From positions 1 to 64,000 of the forward strand of contig CAWBNH010000012.1 of the NCBI GenBank assembly GCA_963790085.1: a DNA stretch of 64,000 nucleotides, in the 5' to 3' direction. The position numbers and the translations under genes are program-made. Each line of letters opens with the position of its first letter. The stretch's first letter is position 1. The stretch comes from CAXMST01 sp963790085. Lineage in GTDB: Bacteria; Actinomycetota; Thermoleophilia; Solirubrobacterales; 70-9. This document shows positions 41,439-50,388 of this stretch, piece after piece. The notes beneath the pieces were generated by a model that was not told where the DNA came from, ran no database searches, and saw only the letters and a program-made list of their open reading frames with translations.

Positions 41439-43343
41439 GTGGAGTCGAGCAGCGGAAACGGAGCCTCCGGGGTGAATGCCCGAGCGGGAGATCGGCTGGC
41501 GGAGCAGCGACGGCGACTGCCGGACGCGCCCGGCGTCTACATCCTCGCCGACGCCGACGGCCGCGTCGTCTACGTCGGCAAGTCGCGATCGATCCGCAAG
41601 CGCGTCGCCAGCCACTTCTCCAGCCGCTCGACCCTCGGGATGCTCGCCGAGACGATCACCTCGATCGACTTCCTCGTGACCGAGACCGAGGCCGAGGCGT
41701 TGATCACCGAGCAGCAGTTCATCAAGCGCCACCGGCCGCTGCTCAACGTCAAGCTCCGCGACGACAAGTCCTATCCCTACATCGGGATCTCGCTCGACGA
41801 GGAGTTCCCGCGGGTCTACTTCACCCGCGAGCGGCATCGTCCGAGCCGCGTCTACTTCGGTCCCTACGCGACCGCGCGCAGGGTGCGCGAGACGCTCGAG
41901 CTGCTCGGCAAGCTCTTCCAGTACCGGACCTGCGACGGCCCGACCCCCGGTCGCCGCTCCGGCGTGCCGTGCCTCGACTACTACATCAAGCGCTGCGCGG
42001 CGCCCTGCGTCGGCTACGTCGACCGCGACGAGTACATGCGCAGCATCGACTCGATCCGGCGCTTTCTCGGCGGCCGCTACCGGGACGTCGAGCGCGACCT
42101 CGAGCAGAAGATGGAGCGGGCCGCGTCCGAGCAGGGATACGAGCGGGCGGCGCTGTTCCGGGATCGGCTGGCCGCCGTGCGATCGTTGATGGAGCGGCAG
42201 CGGGTTGCGGGTGAGAACGTGGGAACCGCCGACCTGATCGGCGTCGCCGCCGAGGGCGAGGACGCCAACGCCCAGGTCTTCCAGGTCCGCGACGGCGTGC
42301 TCGCCGAGCGCCAGGGCTTCTACCTCGATAATCGGGGCGGTCGCGACCTCGGCGAGGTCGCCGAGCAGTTCGTCGCGCAGTACTACGAGGCTTCGCCGGC
42401 GGTGCCGCCCCTGGTGGTGGTCGGGCCGGAGCTGACCGACCGCACCGACCTGCTCGCCGAGGCGCTCGGGAAGCGGCGCGGCACCAAGGTCGAGGTCCGG
42501 GCCGCCGAGCGGGGGGACAAGCGCCGCCTGCGGGAGCTCGCCGAGCGCAACGCCGCTCTCGCCCTGGCGCAGGACCGCCTCCGCAAGGAGCGGCGGCGGG
42601 CGGAGCGGACCGCGGCGCTGGCTGAGCTGGCCGAGGAGCTCGGGATGGACGAGATCCCGATCCGAATCGAGGGCTACGACATCTCGAACACCGGGCCCGA
42701 GCACACCGTCGCCTCGATGGTCGTATTCGAGGGCGGCGCCCCGAAGCGCGAGCACTACCGCCGGTTCAACATTCGCGGCCGCGAGGGCGCGACCGGCCCC
42801 GACGACTTCGCCTCGATCGGCGAGGTGCTCGGGCGGCGGATGTCGCGCTTCGTTGCCGAGTCCGATCTGTCGCCGCATGACGCCGAGCTCGACGAGAGCT
42901 TCGCGGCGTTCCCCGGCCTGGTCGTGATCGACGGCGGCAAGGGCCAGCTCGCCGCCGGAATCAAGGCGCTGCAGCCGCTGATCGAGCGCGGCGCGAAGGT
43001 GATCTCCCTGGCCAAGCGGCTCGAGGAGGTCTACGTGCCGGGCAGCTCACGGCCGCTGCCGATCCGACCCGACTCCGAGGCATCGCGGCTGCTGCAGCGG
43101 GTGCGTGACGAGGCCCACCGCTTCGCCCTCGAGGGCCACCGACGCCGCCGTGGCCGCGCGATGACGGGCTCGGTCCTCGACGACCTTCCCGGCGTCGGGC
43201 CGGCCCGCAAGCGGGCCCTGCTCGGTCACTTCGGGTCGCCGGAGCGGGTCGTCGAGGCGAGCCGCGAGGAGCTCGAGGCGGTCCCGGGGATTCCGGGCAA
43301 GCTGGCCCGTGAGATCCACGGGCGTCTCAACAAGGCGGGGTAG
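41439..43343 (+). CDS. uvrC: Excinuclease ABC subunit C
   Basis: The protein has 634 residues. A GIY-YIG nuclease domain comes first (LPDAPGVYILADADGRVVYV), then YFGPYATARRVRETLELL, a UVR motif region near residue 210, and the RNase H-like endonuclease domain (VIDGGKGQLAAGIKAL). It ends with a helix-hairpin-helix pair (DDLPGVGPARKRALLGHFGS). It makes the 3' and 5' incisions in nucleotide excision repair with UvrAB. Confidence 0.96.
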   Translation: MESSSGNGASGVNARAGDRLAEQRRRLPDAPGVYILADADGRVVYVGKSRSIRKRVASHFSSRSTLGMLAETITSIDFLVTETEAEALITEQQFIKRHRPLLNVKLRDDKSYPYIGISLDEEFPRVYFTRERHRPSRVYFGPYATARRVRETLELLGKLFQYRTCDGPTPGRRSGVPCLDYYIKRCAAPCVGYVDRDEYMRSIDSIRRFLGGRYRDVERDLEQKMERAASEQGYERAALFRDRLAAVRSLMERQRVAGENVGTADLIGVAAEGEDANAQVFQVRDGVLAERQGFYLDNRGGRDLGEVAEQFVAQYYEASPAVPPLVVVGPELTDRTDLLAEALGKRRGTKVEVRAAERGDKRRLRELAERNAALALAQDRLRKERRRAERTAALAELAEELGMDEIPIRIEGYDISNTGPEHTVASMVVFEGGAPKREHYRRFNIRGREGATGPDDFASIGEVLGRRMSRFVAESDLSPHDAELDESFAAFPGLVVIDGGKGQLAAGIKALQPLIERGAKVISLAKRLEEVYVPGSSRPLPIRPDSEASRLLQRVRDEAHRFALEGHRRRRGRAMTGSVLDDLPGVGPARKRALLGHFGSPERVVEASREELEAVPGIPGKLAREIHGRLNKAG

Positions 43344-43387
43344 GGAGGGCGGTGCCAACCGGTCGGCATCGCCCATAATCCGGGGCG

Positions 43388-44296
43388 ATGAGCGAGGTGG
43401 TGATCAGCGCCCGGGACCTGCGCAAGGCCTACGGCCCGATCGAGGCGGTCCGCGGGATCGATCTCGAGGTGCGTCGCGGGGAGATCTTCGCGTTCCTCGG
43501 CCCGAACGGTGCCGGCAAGACGACCACGGTCGAGATCCTCGAGGGCTATCGACGGCGGAGCGGGGGGGAGGTCCGCGTGCTCGGCCGCGATCCCGCCACC
43601 GCCGATCGGGCCTGGCGGGAGCGGGTCGGGATCGTCCTCCAGGAGTGCCGGATGGAGCCGAAGCTGAGCGTGCGTGAGACCCTGCGGATGTACGCGGGCT
43701 ACTACCGGCGCCCGCGGCAGGTCGAGGCGACGATCGAGCTGATCGGCCTCGCCGCCCAGGCCGACCAGCGGGCGGGCCGGCTCTCGGGTGGCCAGCAGCG
43801 CCGGCTCGACGTCGGCGTCGCCCTGATCGGGGACGCCGAGATGCTGTTTCTCGACGAGCCGACGACCGGCTTCGACCCGAGCGCCAGACGGCGCTTCTGG
43901 GAGGTCGTCAGCGGGCTCCGGGATCTCGGCAAGACGGTCTTTCTGACGACTCACTACATGGACGAGGCCCAGGCGCTCGCGGATCGGGTCGCGGTGATCG
44001 CCGCCGGCGCGATCGTCGGCGAGGGGGCTCCGGACGAGATCGGGGGTAGGGGGGAGGCGGCCAGCGAGATCAGCTTCGGCCTGCCCGAGCCGTTCCGGCG
44101 CGGGGACCTCCCGGCCGAGGTCGGCGCGGCGACCGCCGCCGGCAACGGCAGGCTGACGCTGCGGACCGTGGATCCGACCGCGGTTCTCAATCAGCTCACC
44201 GGCTGGGCGCTGCGGCGCGGGATCGAGCTCGATCGGCTCGAGGTCCACCGGCCGAGCCTCGAGGACGTCTATCTCGACCTGACGGGGGACCAATGA
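43388..44296 (+). CDS. ABC transporter ATP-binding protein (drug-export type)
   Basis: The protein has 302 residues. Walker A is GPNGAGKTTT, the signature is LSGGQQRR, Walker B is MLFLDEPTTGFD, and the switch His is in TTHYMDEA. The C-terminal 80 residues match the extra domain of DrrA-like ATPases. The permease gene overlaps by 4 nt. CATAAT (43374-43379) is the likely -10 box, 8 nt before the ATG. Confidence 0.93.
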   Translation: MSEVVISARDLRKAYGPIEAVRGIDLEVRRGEIFAFLGPNGAGKTTTVEILEGYRRRSGGEVRVLGRDPATADRAWRERVGIVLQECRMEPKLSVRETLRMYAGYYRRPRQVEATIELIGLAAQADQRAGRLSGGQQRRLDVGVALIGDAEMLFLDEPTTGFDPSARRRFWEVVSGLRDLGKTVFLTTHYMDEAQALADRVAVIAAGAIVGEGAPDEIGGRGEAASEISFGLPEPFRRGDLPAEVGAATAAGNGRLTLRTVDPTAVLNQLTGWALRRGIELDRLEVHRPSLEDVYLDLTGDQ

Positions 44297-45063
44297 GCGC
44301 CGCGGCGATGGTCCTGCATCAGTTCAGCTACGACCAGCGGATCTTCTGGCGGAACCCCGCCTCGGTCTTCTTCACCGTGATCTTCCCGGTGATCTTCCTG
44401 TTCCTGTTCGCCGGCCTGTTCGGGAATCAGGAGATCGAGGAGCTCGGGGTCAAGATCGCGACCTACTACGTGCCTGGGATCATCACCCTCGCCGTCGTCT
44501 CGGCAACCTTGGTCAGCCTCGCGATGAACCTCGTGGTCGCCCGTGAGGCCGGTCGCCTGAAGCGCTTCCGCGGCACGCCGCTTCCCGCCTGGGCCTTCAT
44601 CGCGGGCCGGGTCGGCAACTCAATCGTCGTCGCCGCGCTGATGGTCGTCCTGGTCACGGCCCTGGGGGCGATCTTCTTCGACGTCGCGGTGCCGACCAAC
44701 ACGCTGCCGGGGCTGGTGGTGACCCTGCTGGTCGGCGCCTTCTCGTTCTGCTCGCTGGGCTTCGCATTGAGCGCCGCGATTCCGAGCGAGGACGCCGCAC
44801 CGGCGATCACCAACGCCACCGTGCTGCCGCTCTACTTCCTCTCCGGTGTGTTCATTCCCGAGACCGAGATCCCGGCCGGGGTGCTGCAGTTCGCGGACCT
44901 GTTCCCGATCCGGCATTTCTTCGAGGCCTTCTTCGAGGCCTTCGACCCGGCGACGAGCGGCGCCGGGATCGAGTGGGGCCACCTCGCGGTGATCGCGGTT
45001 TGGGGCGTTGCCGGGCTGCTGGTGGCGCTGCGCTGGTTCCGCTGGACGCCGCGCGGCGACTGA
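44293..45063 (+). CDS. ABC-2 type transporter permease
   Basis: The protein has 256 residues and six hydrophobic helices. It begins with a cytoplasmic stretch before the first helix (FFTVIFPVIFLFLFAGLFG). LPLYFLSGVFIPETEIP is the conserved ABC-2/DrrB loop. It pairs with the ATPase at 43388 as an exporter of lipids, drugs or polysaccharide; substrate unknown. Confidence 0.92.
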   Translation: MSAAAMVLHQFSYDQRIFWRNPASVFFTVIFPVIFLFLFAGLFGNQEIEELGVKIATYYVPGIITLAVVSATLVSLAMNLVVAREAGRLKRFRGTPLPAWAFIAGRVGNSIVVAALMVVLVTALGAIFFDVAVPTNTLPGLVVTLLVGAFSFCSLGFALSAAIPSEDAAPAITNATVLPLYFLSGVFIPETEIPAGVLQFADLFPIRHFFEAFFEAFDPATSGAGIEWGHLAVIAVWGVAGLLVALRWFRWTPRGD

Positions 45064-45091
45064 CGGCAGAGCGGCACCGCCCCCGACTCGT

Positions 45092-45097
45092 TAGGTT
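45092..45097 (+). promoter_or_regulatory. -10 box of the glycolytic operon (TAGGTT)
   Basis: It lies 58 nt before the ATG of gap, which has its own ribosome site (AGGAGGG, 45144-45150). Confidence 0.45.
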
Positions 45098-45155
45098 GCA
45101 GCGTGCCCCCTGGGCAAGCAAGTTTCAACTGTCACCACTCGCTAGGAGGGACTGA

Positions 45156-46157
45156 ATGGGAGTCAAGGTCGGCATCAACGGCTTCGGCCGGATCGGGCGC
45201 AATCTGTTCCGCGCCGCGCACGAATCCGGCGCCGACGTCGAGATCGTTGCCGTCAACGATCTGACCGATGCCGAGACGCTCGGCTACCTGCTCAAGTACG
45301 ACTCGATCCTCGGTCGCTTCCCCGGCCGCGTCTCGGTCGGCGACGCCTCGCTGACCGTCGACGGTGACGAGATCCGGGTCCTCTCCGAGCGCGATCCGGC
45401 CGACCTCCCCTGGAGCGAGCTCGGCGTCGACGTCGTGATCGAGTCGACCGGCTTCTTCACCAAGCGGGACGACGCCGCCAAGCACCTGGCGGCCGGCGCC
45501 AAGAAGGTGATCATCTCGGCGCCGGCGACCGACCCGGACGTGACCGTCGCGCTCGGCGTCAACTTCGAGGACTACGACCCCAGCAGCGACGACATCATCT
45601 CGAACGCATCCTGCACGACCAACTGCCTGGCTCCGGTTGCGAAGGTGCTGAATGACACGGTCGGCATCGAGCGTGGGCTGATGACCACGATCCATGCCTA
45701 CACGGCCGATCAGCGCCTCCAGGACATGCCGCACAAGGACCTCCGCCGAGCGCGGGCGGCGGCGCTGAACCTGATCCCGACGACCACCGGTGCCGCGAAG
45801 GCCGTCGGCCTGGTCCTGCCGGAGTTGGACGGCAAGCTCAACGGCTGCGCGGTGCGCGCCCCAACGGCGACCGGGTCGGTCGTCGACCTCACCGTCGAGG
45901 TTGCGCGCGAGACCTCGCCCGAGCAGATCAACGACGCGATGCGGGCTGCGGCCGAGGGCGAGCTGGCCGGGATCCTCGCCTACACCGAGGACCCGATCGT
46001 CTCCACCGACATCGTCAAGGACCCGCACAGCTCGATCTTCGATGCCGGCCAGACGATGGTCATGGAGGGCACGCTCGTCAAGGTGATCACCTGGTACGAC
46101 AACGAATGGGGCTACGCGAACCGGGTCGTCGAGCTGGCGACGAAAGTGCTTCCCTAG
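45156..46157 (+). CDS. gap: Glyceraldehyde-3-phosphate dehydrogenase
   Basis: The protein has 333 residues. GINGFGRIGRNLFRAA binds NAD; SNASCTTNCLAP holds the catalytic Cys; TIHAYTADQRLQDMPHKDLR and NEWGYANRVVEL follow. It oxidises glyceraldehyde-3-phosphate to 1,3-bisphosphoglycerate. First gene of gap-pgk-tpiA-gpmI, with its own strong ribosome site. Confidence 0.97.
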   Translation: MGVKVGINGFGRIGRNLFRAAHESGADVEIVAVNDLTDAETLGYLLKYDSILGRFPGRVSVGDASLTVDGDEIRVLSERDPADLPWSELGVDVVIESTGFFTKRDDAAKHLAAGAKKVIISAPATDPDVTVALGVNFEDYDPSSDDIISNASCTTNCLAPVAKVLNDTVGIERGLMTTIHAYTADQRLQDMPHKDLRRARAAALNLIPTTTGAAKAVGLVLPELDGKLNGCAVRAPTATGSVVDLTVEVARETSPEQINDAMRAAAEGELAGILAYTEDPIVSTDIVKDPHSSIFDAGQTMVMEGTLVKVITWYDNEWGYANRVVELATKVLP

Positions 46158-46176
46158 GGCGTCGGGCGCTCGGCTG

Positions 46177-47406
46177 ATGGCGGCATCGGAGAAAGCGGTG
46201 GAGGCCCGGGGCCGATTCGCGAAGGCATCGGTCCGGGACGCTCCCGTCGCCGGCAAGCGGGTCATGGTGCGGGCCGACTTCAACGTGCCGCTGGAGGGGG
46301 GTGTGGTCAGGGACGACGCGCGGATCACGGCCGCTGTGCCGACGATCGAGCTGCTTCGCGAGGCCGGCGCCTCGGTCGTGCTCTGCTCACACCTGGGCCG
46401 GCCGGAGGATCGCGACCCCGACCTGTCGATGGCCCCGGTGGCGGCCCGGCTCGCGGAGGCGCTCGGGACCTTCGTCCCGGTGGCTCCCGCGGTGGTCGGC
46501 GAGGAGGTCGAGGCCGTCGTCGCCGGGCTCGACTCGGGCGAGGTCCTGCTGCTCGAGAACACGCGCTTCGAGCCGGGCGAGACGAGCAACGACGGCGACC
46601 TGGCCGAGGCCCTGGCGGGGCTAGCCGACCTCTACGTCAACGATGCCTTCGGGGCCGCGCACCGCGCTCACGCCTCGACCGAGGGGGTGGCCCACCACCT
46701 GCCCGCGTACGCCGGGCTGCTGTTGGAGCGCGAGGTGCGGGCCCTGACCTCGGTTCTGGACGATCCCGAGCGCCCGCTGGCCGTCGTCATCGGCGGCGCC
46801 AAGGTCTCCGACAAGATCGGCGTCATCGAGCGCTTCCTCGAGATCGCCGACGCGGTCCTGATCGGTGGCGCGATGTGCTTCAGCTTCTTCAGGGCGATGG
46901 GCCATGAGACCGGCGACTCGCTGGTCGAGGAGGCAGGGATCGAGCTTGCCCGCGGGGTGCTCGATCGCGCGGCCGAGTCCGACTGCGAGCTGATGCTGCC
47001 CACCGACCTGGTGCTCGGTGACGGGTTCTCGGCCGAGGCCGAGCCGCAGCCGCTGGCCGGAGTGGACGTTCCCGCGGGCATGATGGGACTCGACATCGGC
47101 CCCGAGACGGCGCGCGCCTACGCCGAGGTGATCGCCGGGGCCGGGACGGTGTTCTGGAACGGCCCGATGGGAGCCTTCGAGCTGGCGCCGTTCGCGGCCG
47201 GGACCCGGGCAGTTGCCGAGGCCGTGGCCGATTCCGATGCGATGACCGTGGTCGGCGGCGGTGACTCCGCCGCGGCCCTGGCGCAGTTCGGGCTCGCCGA
47301 CGAGGTCAGCTGGCTCTCGACCGGCGGCGGCGCCTCGCTCGAGCTGCTCGAGGGCAAGGCGCTCCCGGGGGTCGAGGCGCTGATCGACAGCGGTGATCAA
47401 GAGTGA
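46177..47406 (+). CDS. pgk: Phosphoglycerate kinase
   Basis: The protein has 409 residues, with an N-terminal extension of about 20 residues over most family members. MVRADFNVPLEGG, CSHLGRPEDRD, GGAKVSDKIGV and VGGGDSAAAL mark the two lobes. It makes ATP from 1,3-bisphosphoglycerate. It starts 19 nt after gap and overlaps tpiA by 4 nt. Confidence 0.97.
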   Translation: MAASEKAVEARGRFAKASVRDAPVAGKRVMVRADFNVPLEGGVVRDDARITAAVPTIELLREAGASVVLCSHLGRPEDRDPDLSMAPVAARLAEALGTFVPVAPAVVGEEVEAVVAGLDSGEVLLLENTRFEPGETSNDGDLAEALAGLADLYVNDAFGAAHRAHASTEGVAHHLPAYAGLLLEREVRALTSVLDDPERPLAVVIGGAKVSDKIGVIERFLEIADAVLIGGAMCFSFFRAMGHETGDSLVEEAGIELARGVLDRAAESDCELMLPTDLVLGDGFSAEAEPQPLAGVDVPAGMMGLDIGPETARAYAEVIAGAGTVFWNGPMGAFELAPFAAGTRAVAEAVADSDAMTVVGGGDSAAALAQFGLADEVSWLSTGGGASLELLEGKALPGVEALIDSGDQE

Positions 47407-48155
47407 GCGATCGCGTGCCGCTGATCGCGGCGAACTGGAAGATGCACAAGACGATCGCCGAGTCGGAGGCCTTCTGCGCCGCCCTGTTGCCGCTGATCGA
47501 GGGCTCCGACTGCGAGGTCGTGATCTGCCCGCCCTTTCTCGCCGTTCCGAGCGTCGCCGAGGTTTGCGCCGGCACTGCGGTCGCGGTCGCCACCCAGACC
47601 ATGCACTTCGAGTCGCAGGGCGCGTTCACGGGCGAGGTCTCGGCCCCGATGCTGCTCGACGCAGGCGCCTCGGCGGTGATTCTCGGCCACTCGGAGCGCC
47701 GGCAGATGTTCGGCGAGACCGACGAGGCGCTCGCCCGCAAGGTCCCGGCGGCGCTCGAGGCCGGCCTGACGCCGATCCTCTGCTGCGGCGAGACCGAGGA
47801 GGAGCGGGACGGCGATCAGACCGACCGGGTGCTGCGGCGCCAGATCGACGCCGGCCTCTCCCGGGTCGCCGATGATCGGCTCGCCGACGTCGTCGTCGCC
47901 TACGAGCCGATCTGGGCGATCGGAACGGGGCGCACCGCGACGCCCGAGCAGGCCGACGATGCCTGTGGCTTCATTCGCGCCCTGCTCGGCTCCCGCAGCG
48001 AGTCGGCGAGCGCTCGCGTGCGGATCCTGTACGGCGGATCGGTGAAGCCAGAGAACGCCGCCGAGCTGCTCGGCCAGGAGGAGATCGACGGCGCGCTCGT
48101 CGGTGGAGCCAGCCTCGACGCGGAGGACTTCGCAGCGATCGTCGAGGCCGCATGA
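47403..48155 (+). CDS. tpiA: Triosephosphate isomerase
   Basis: The protein has 250 residues from a GTG overlapping the pgk stop. AANWKMHKT, GHSERRQMFGETDE (catalytic His) and AYEPIWAIGTG (catalytic Glu) are all present. It interconverts DHAP and glyceraldehyde-3-phosphate. Confidence 0.97.
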   Translation: MSDRVPLIAANWKMHKTIAESEAFCAALLPLIEGSDCEVVICPPFLAVPSVAEVCAGTAVAVATQTMHFESQGAFTGEVSAPMLLDAGASAVILGHSERRQMFGETDEALARKVPAALEAGLTPILCCGETEEERDGDQTDRVLRRQIDAGLSRVADDRLADVVVAYEPIWAIGTGRTATPEQADDACGFIRALLGSRSESASARVRILYGGSVKPENAAELLGQEEIDGALVGGASLDAEDFAAIVEAA

Positions 48156-49708
48156 GCGAGCTACCCCAGGGAGCCGGCTCGATCCCGGTGCCGTCGCTGG
48201 CGCTGGTCATCCTCGACGGCTGGGGCCTCGCCGCTCCGGGGCCCGGCAACGCGATCGATCGGGCGGAGACGCCGGTCTTCGACGGCCTCTGGGCCGGCTA
48301 CCCGCACACCAGCCTCTCGGCCTCGGGTCGCGACGTCGGGCTGCCGGACGGGCAGATGGGCAACTCCGAGGTCGGACACCTGAACCTCGGCGCCGGCGCG
48401 ATCGTCAAGCAGGATCTCGCCCGGATCGACGATGCGATCGCGGACGGCTCGTTCTTCGAGAACGAGGCGCTGCTCGCCGCATGCCGACGCGCTCGCTCGA
48501 GCCCGCGGGGTCGCCTGCACCTGATCGGCCTCGTCTCCGACGGTGGCGTCCACTCCGGCTGGGAGCACATCGAGGCCTGCATCGAGCTGGCTGCGAGGGA
48601 GGGGGTCCCCGACCTCGTCCTGCACGCGTTCACCGACGGGCGCGACACGAGTCCGACCGGCGGTCCGGCCTACATCGAGGAGGTCGAGCGGTGGCTGCGC
48701 AGCGCCGGCCGGATCGGGACCGTCGGCGGCCGCTTCTGGGGCATGGACCGGGACCGGCGCTGGGAGCGGATGAAGCTCGCCTTCGACGCGATCGTGCACG
48801 CCCGCGGGCTCGCGGCCGATGATGCGGTTACGGCGGTGCGGACCTCGCACGAGTCGGGGGAGACGGACGAGTTCGTGAAGCCGACGGTGATCGGCGACTA
48901 CGACGGGATCGCCGAGGGTGATGTGATCCTCACCTTCAACTTTCGCCCCGATCGGATGCGGGAGATGGTCGCGGCACTGGGTGAGGCGGACTTCGACGAG
49001 TTCGATCGCGGGGCCGGCCCGTTCGACGTGACGACGATGACCGAGTACCGGGCGGGGTGGCCGTATCCGGTGGCGTTTCCGCCGCGCGAGCCGGCGACGA
49101 CGATCGCCGAGGTGATCTCCGAGTCCGGCGGCACGCAGCTGCACGTCGCCGAGACCGAGAAGTACGCGCACGTCACCTACTTCTTCAACGGCGGGCGCGA
49201 GCGCGAGTGGCGCGGCGAGCAGCGGGCGTTGGTCGACTCGCCGCGCGAGGTCCCGACCTACGATCAGAAGCCGGAGATGAGCGCGGTCGCCGCCAGCCGG
49301 GCCTTCTGCTCGGCCTGGGAGGGGGAGGCCGCTGGGGGGGAGGGCTTTCGCTTCGGCGTGATCAACTTCGCGAATCCCGACATGGTCGGCCACACCGGGG
49401 ACATCCCCGCCGCCGTCGAGGCGGTCGAGACCGTGGATCGGTGCCTCGGCGAGGTGGTAACGGCGGTCCATTCCGGAGGCGGTGCCTGCATGATCACCGC
49501 CGACCACGGCAACGCCGAGCACATGCTCAACGACGACGGGTCGCCGAACACGGCGCACACGACGAATCCGGTTCCGCTGCTGGTGACGGTCGCCGACGTG
49601 ACCCTCGCCGAGGGCGGCATCCTCGCGGACGTCTCACCGACGGCGCTGGCCCTGCTCGGGGTCGAGCAGCCTCAGGGGATGACCGGGCACAGCCTGCTGG
49701 GGAGCTGA
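48152..49708 (+). CDS. gpmI: 2,3-bisphosphoglycerate-independent phosphoglycerate mutase
   Basis: The protein has 518 residues. LVILDGWGLAAPGPGNAIDR and GQMGNSEVGHLNLGAG hold the Mn-binding Asp and the catalytic Ser; NFANPDMVGHTGD and TADHGNAEHML are further metal sites. It converts 3- to 2-phosphoglycerate. Overlap with tpiA is 4 nt, so the last three glycolytic genes are translationally coupled. Enolase is not adjacent. Confidence 0.97.
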   Translation: MSELPQGAGSIPVPSLALVILDGWGLAAPGPGNAIDRAETPVFDGLWAGYPHTSLSASGRDVGLPDGQMGNSEVGHLNLGAGAIVKQDLARIDDAIADGSFFENEALLAACRRARSSPRGRLHLIGLVSDGGVHSGWEHIEACIELAAREGVPDLVLHAFTDGRDTSPTGGPAYIEEVERWLRSAGRIGTVGGRFWGMDRDRRWERMKLAFDAIVHARGLAADDAVTAVRTSHESGETDEFVKPTVIGDYDGIAEGDVILTFNFRPDRMREMVAALGEADFDEFDRGAGPFDVTTMTEYRAGWPYPVAFPPREPATTIAEVISESGGTQLHVAETEKYAHVTYFFNGGREREWRGEQRALVDSPREVPTYDQKPEMSAVAASRAFCSAWEGEAAGGEGFRFGVINFANPDMVGHTGDIPAAVEAVETVDRCLGEVVTAVHSGGGACMITADHGNAEHMLNDDGSPNTAHTTNPVPLLVTVADVTLAEGGILADVSPTALALLGVEQPQGMTGHSLLGS

Positions 49709-49853
49709 GGCTCCGCCGCCCGGTCTTCGGTTGCCTGTCGCGGCGGGGCCTGTCGGCGATCACCCCCACCGTGCTCGGCTGCGCCTGCGCGCGGAGGGGG
49801 TCCCCCGATCGCCGCCACCCGCCGCCCGGGCCGCGCTTTGGCCCCGGTCCGAA

Positions 49854-49859
49854 TAGCCT
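49854..49859 (+). promoter_or_regulatory. Leaderless-type -10 box (TAGCCT)
   Basis: It ends 7 nt before the GTG at 49867. Confidence 0.45.
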
Positions 49860-49866
49860 CCGGGTC

Positions 49867-50292
49867 GTGAGGGCAATGAAGTTACTCTCGTTGCCACTTG
49901 CGATCGGTCTACTCGCCGGCTGCGGGACAGACCACGAGCAGGCCGCTAGATGACAACCGGTTGAAGCTGCCCCATTGGACCCCGCAGATTTCAAGCGTGG
50001 CGCAAGAAACTGGGAGCAGGAGTGCCTGCGCCAGCTCGAACACCGGGCTTTCGAGAACCCGGGTCACACACCAGGCGGTTGGCCGGAGATCGTCAGAGTT
50101 TTCCTTGAGGGCTCGCATCCGGAGACCCGGATCTGCGTTCGTTACGTGAGCCGGTCGCTCGCGGAGGAACGGACGAAATGCTTTCGGTTGTGGAAGGAGC
50201 CCTTCGTAGGCCCGGATACGGGGCCCCACGGCCGCGAGACGACAGGTGGGGTGGCGTTGCTCATCCACGTCAACATCATGGAAGAGATCTAG
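49867..50292 (+). pseudogene. Small lipoprotein with an in-frame TGA
   Basis: From the GTG the protein reads MRAMKLLSLPLAIGLLAGCG, a lipoprotein signal with a LAGC lipobox, then TDHEQAAR and a TGA at 49951-49953. The same frame continues without another stop to 50292: QPVEAAPLDPADFKRGARNW, ECLRQLEHRAFENPGHTPGG, then VRYVSRSLAEERTKCFRLWK. Codon use and composition look like one protein of about 140 residues. A point mutation (such as CGA to TGA) would explain it. Codons in this stretch are less GC-rich than in the neighbours, which hints at foreign origin. Confidence 0.65.
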
Positions 50293-50374
50293 TACGCGCC
50301 CAAACGGTCTGCGGCGGATCAGGTTCCGCGAGAGGTGCCGTTGACCGCGTTCGCGGCCCGCGCACGCCGCCGAA

Positions 50375-50380
50375 TAGATT
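50375..50380 (+). promoter_or_regulatory. Leaderless-type -10 box (TAGATT)
   Basis: It ends 8 nt before the ATG at 50389 and supports that ATG as the tgt start. Confidence 0.5.
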
Positions 50381-50388
50381 GCCGCTGG

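Noticed and set aside
41364..42878. Upstream extension of the enoyl-CoA hydratase frame (778 codons)
   Set aside because: The extension is antisense to uvrC and has no family similarity; the real start is at 41363 with a ribosome site.
49951..49953. The TGA as a selenocysteine codon
   Set aside because: The flanking residues are not a redox motif, no hairpin of the bacterial SECIS type is obvious just downstream, and the family is unknown.
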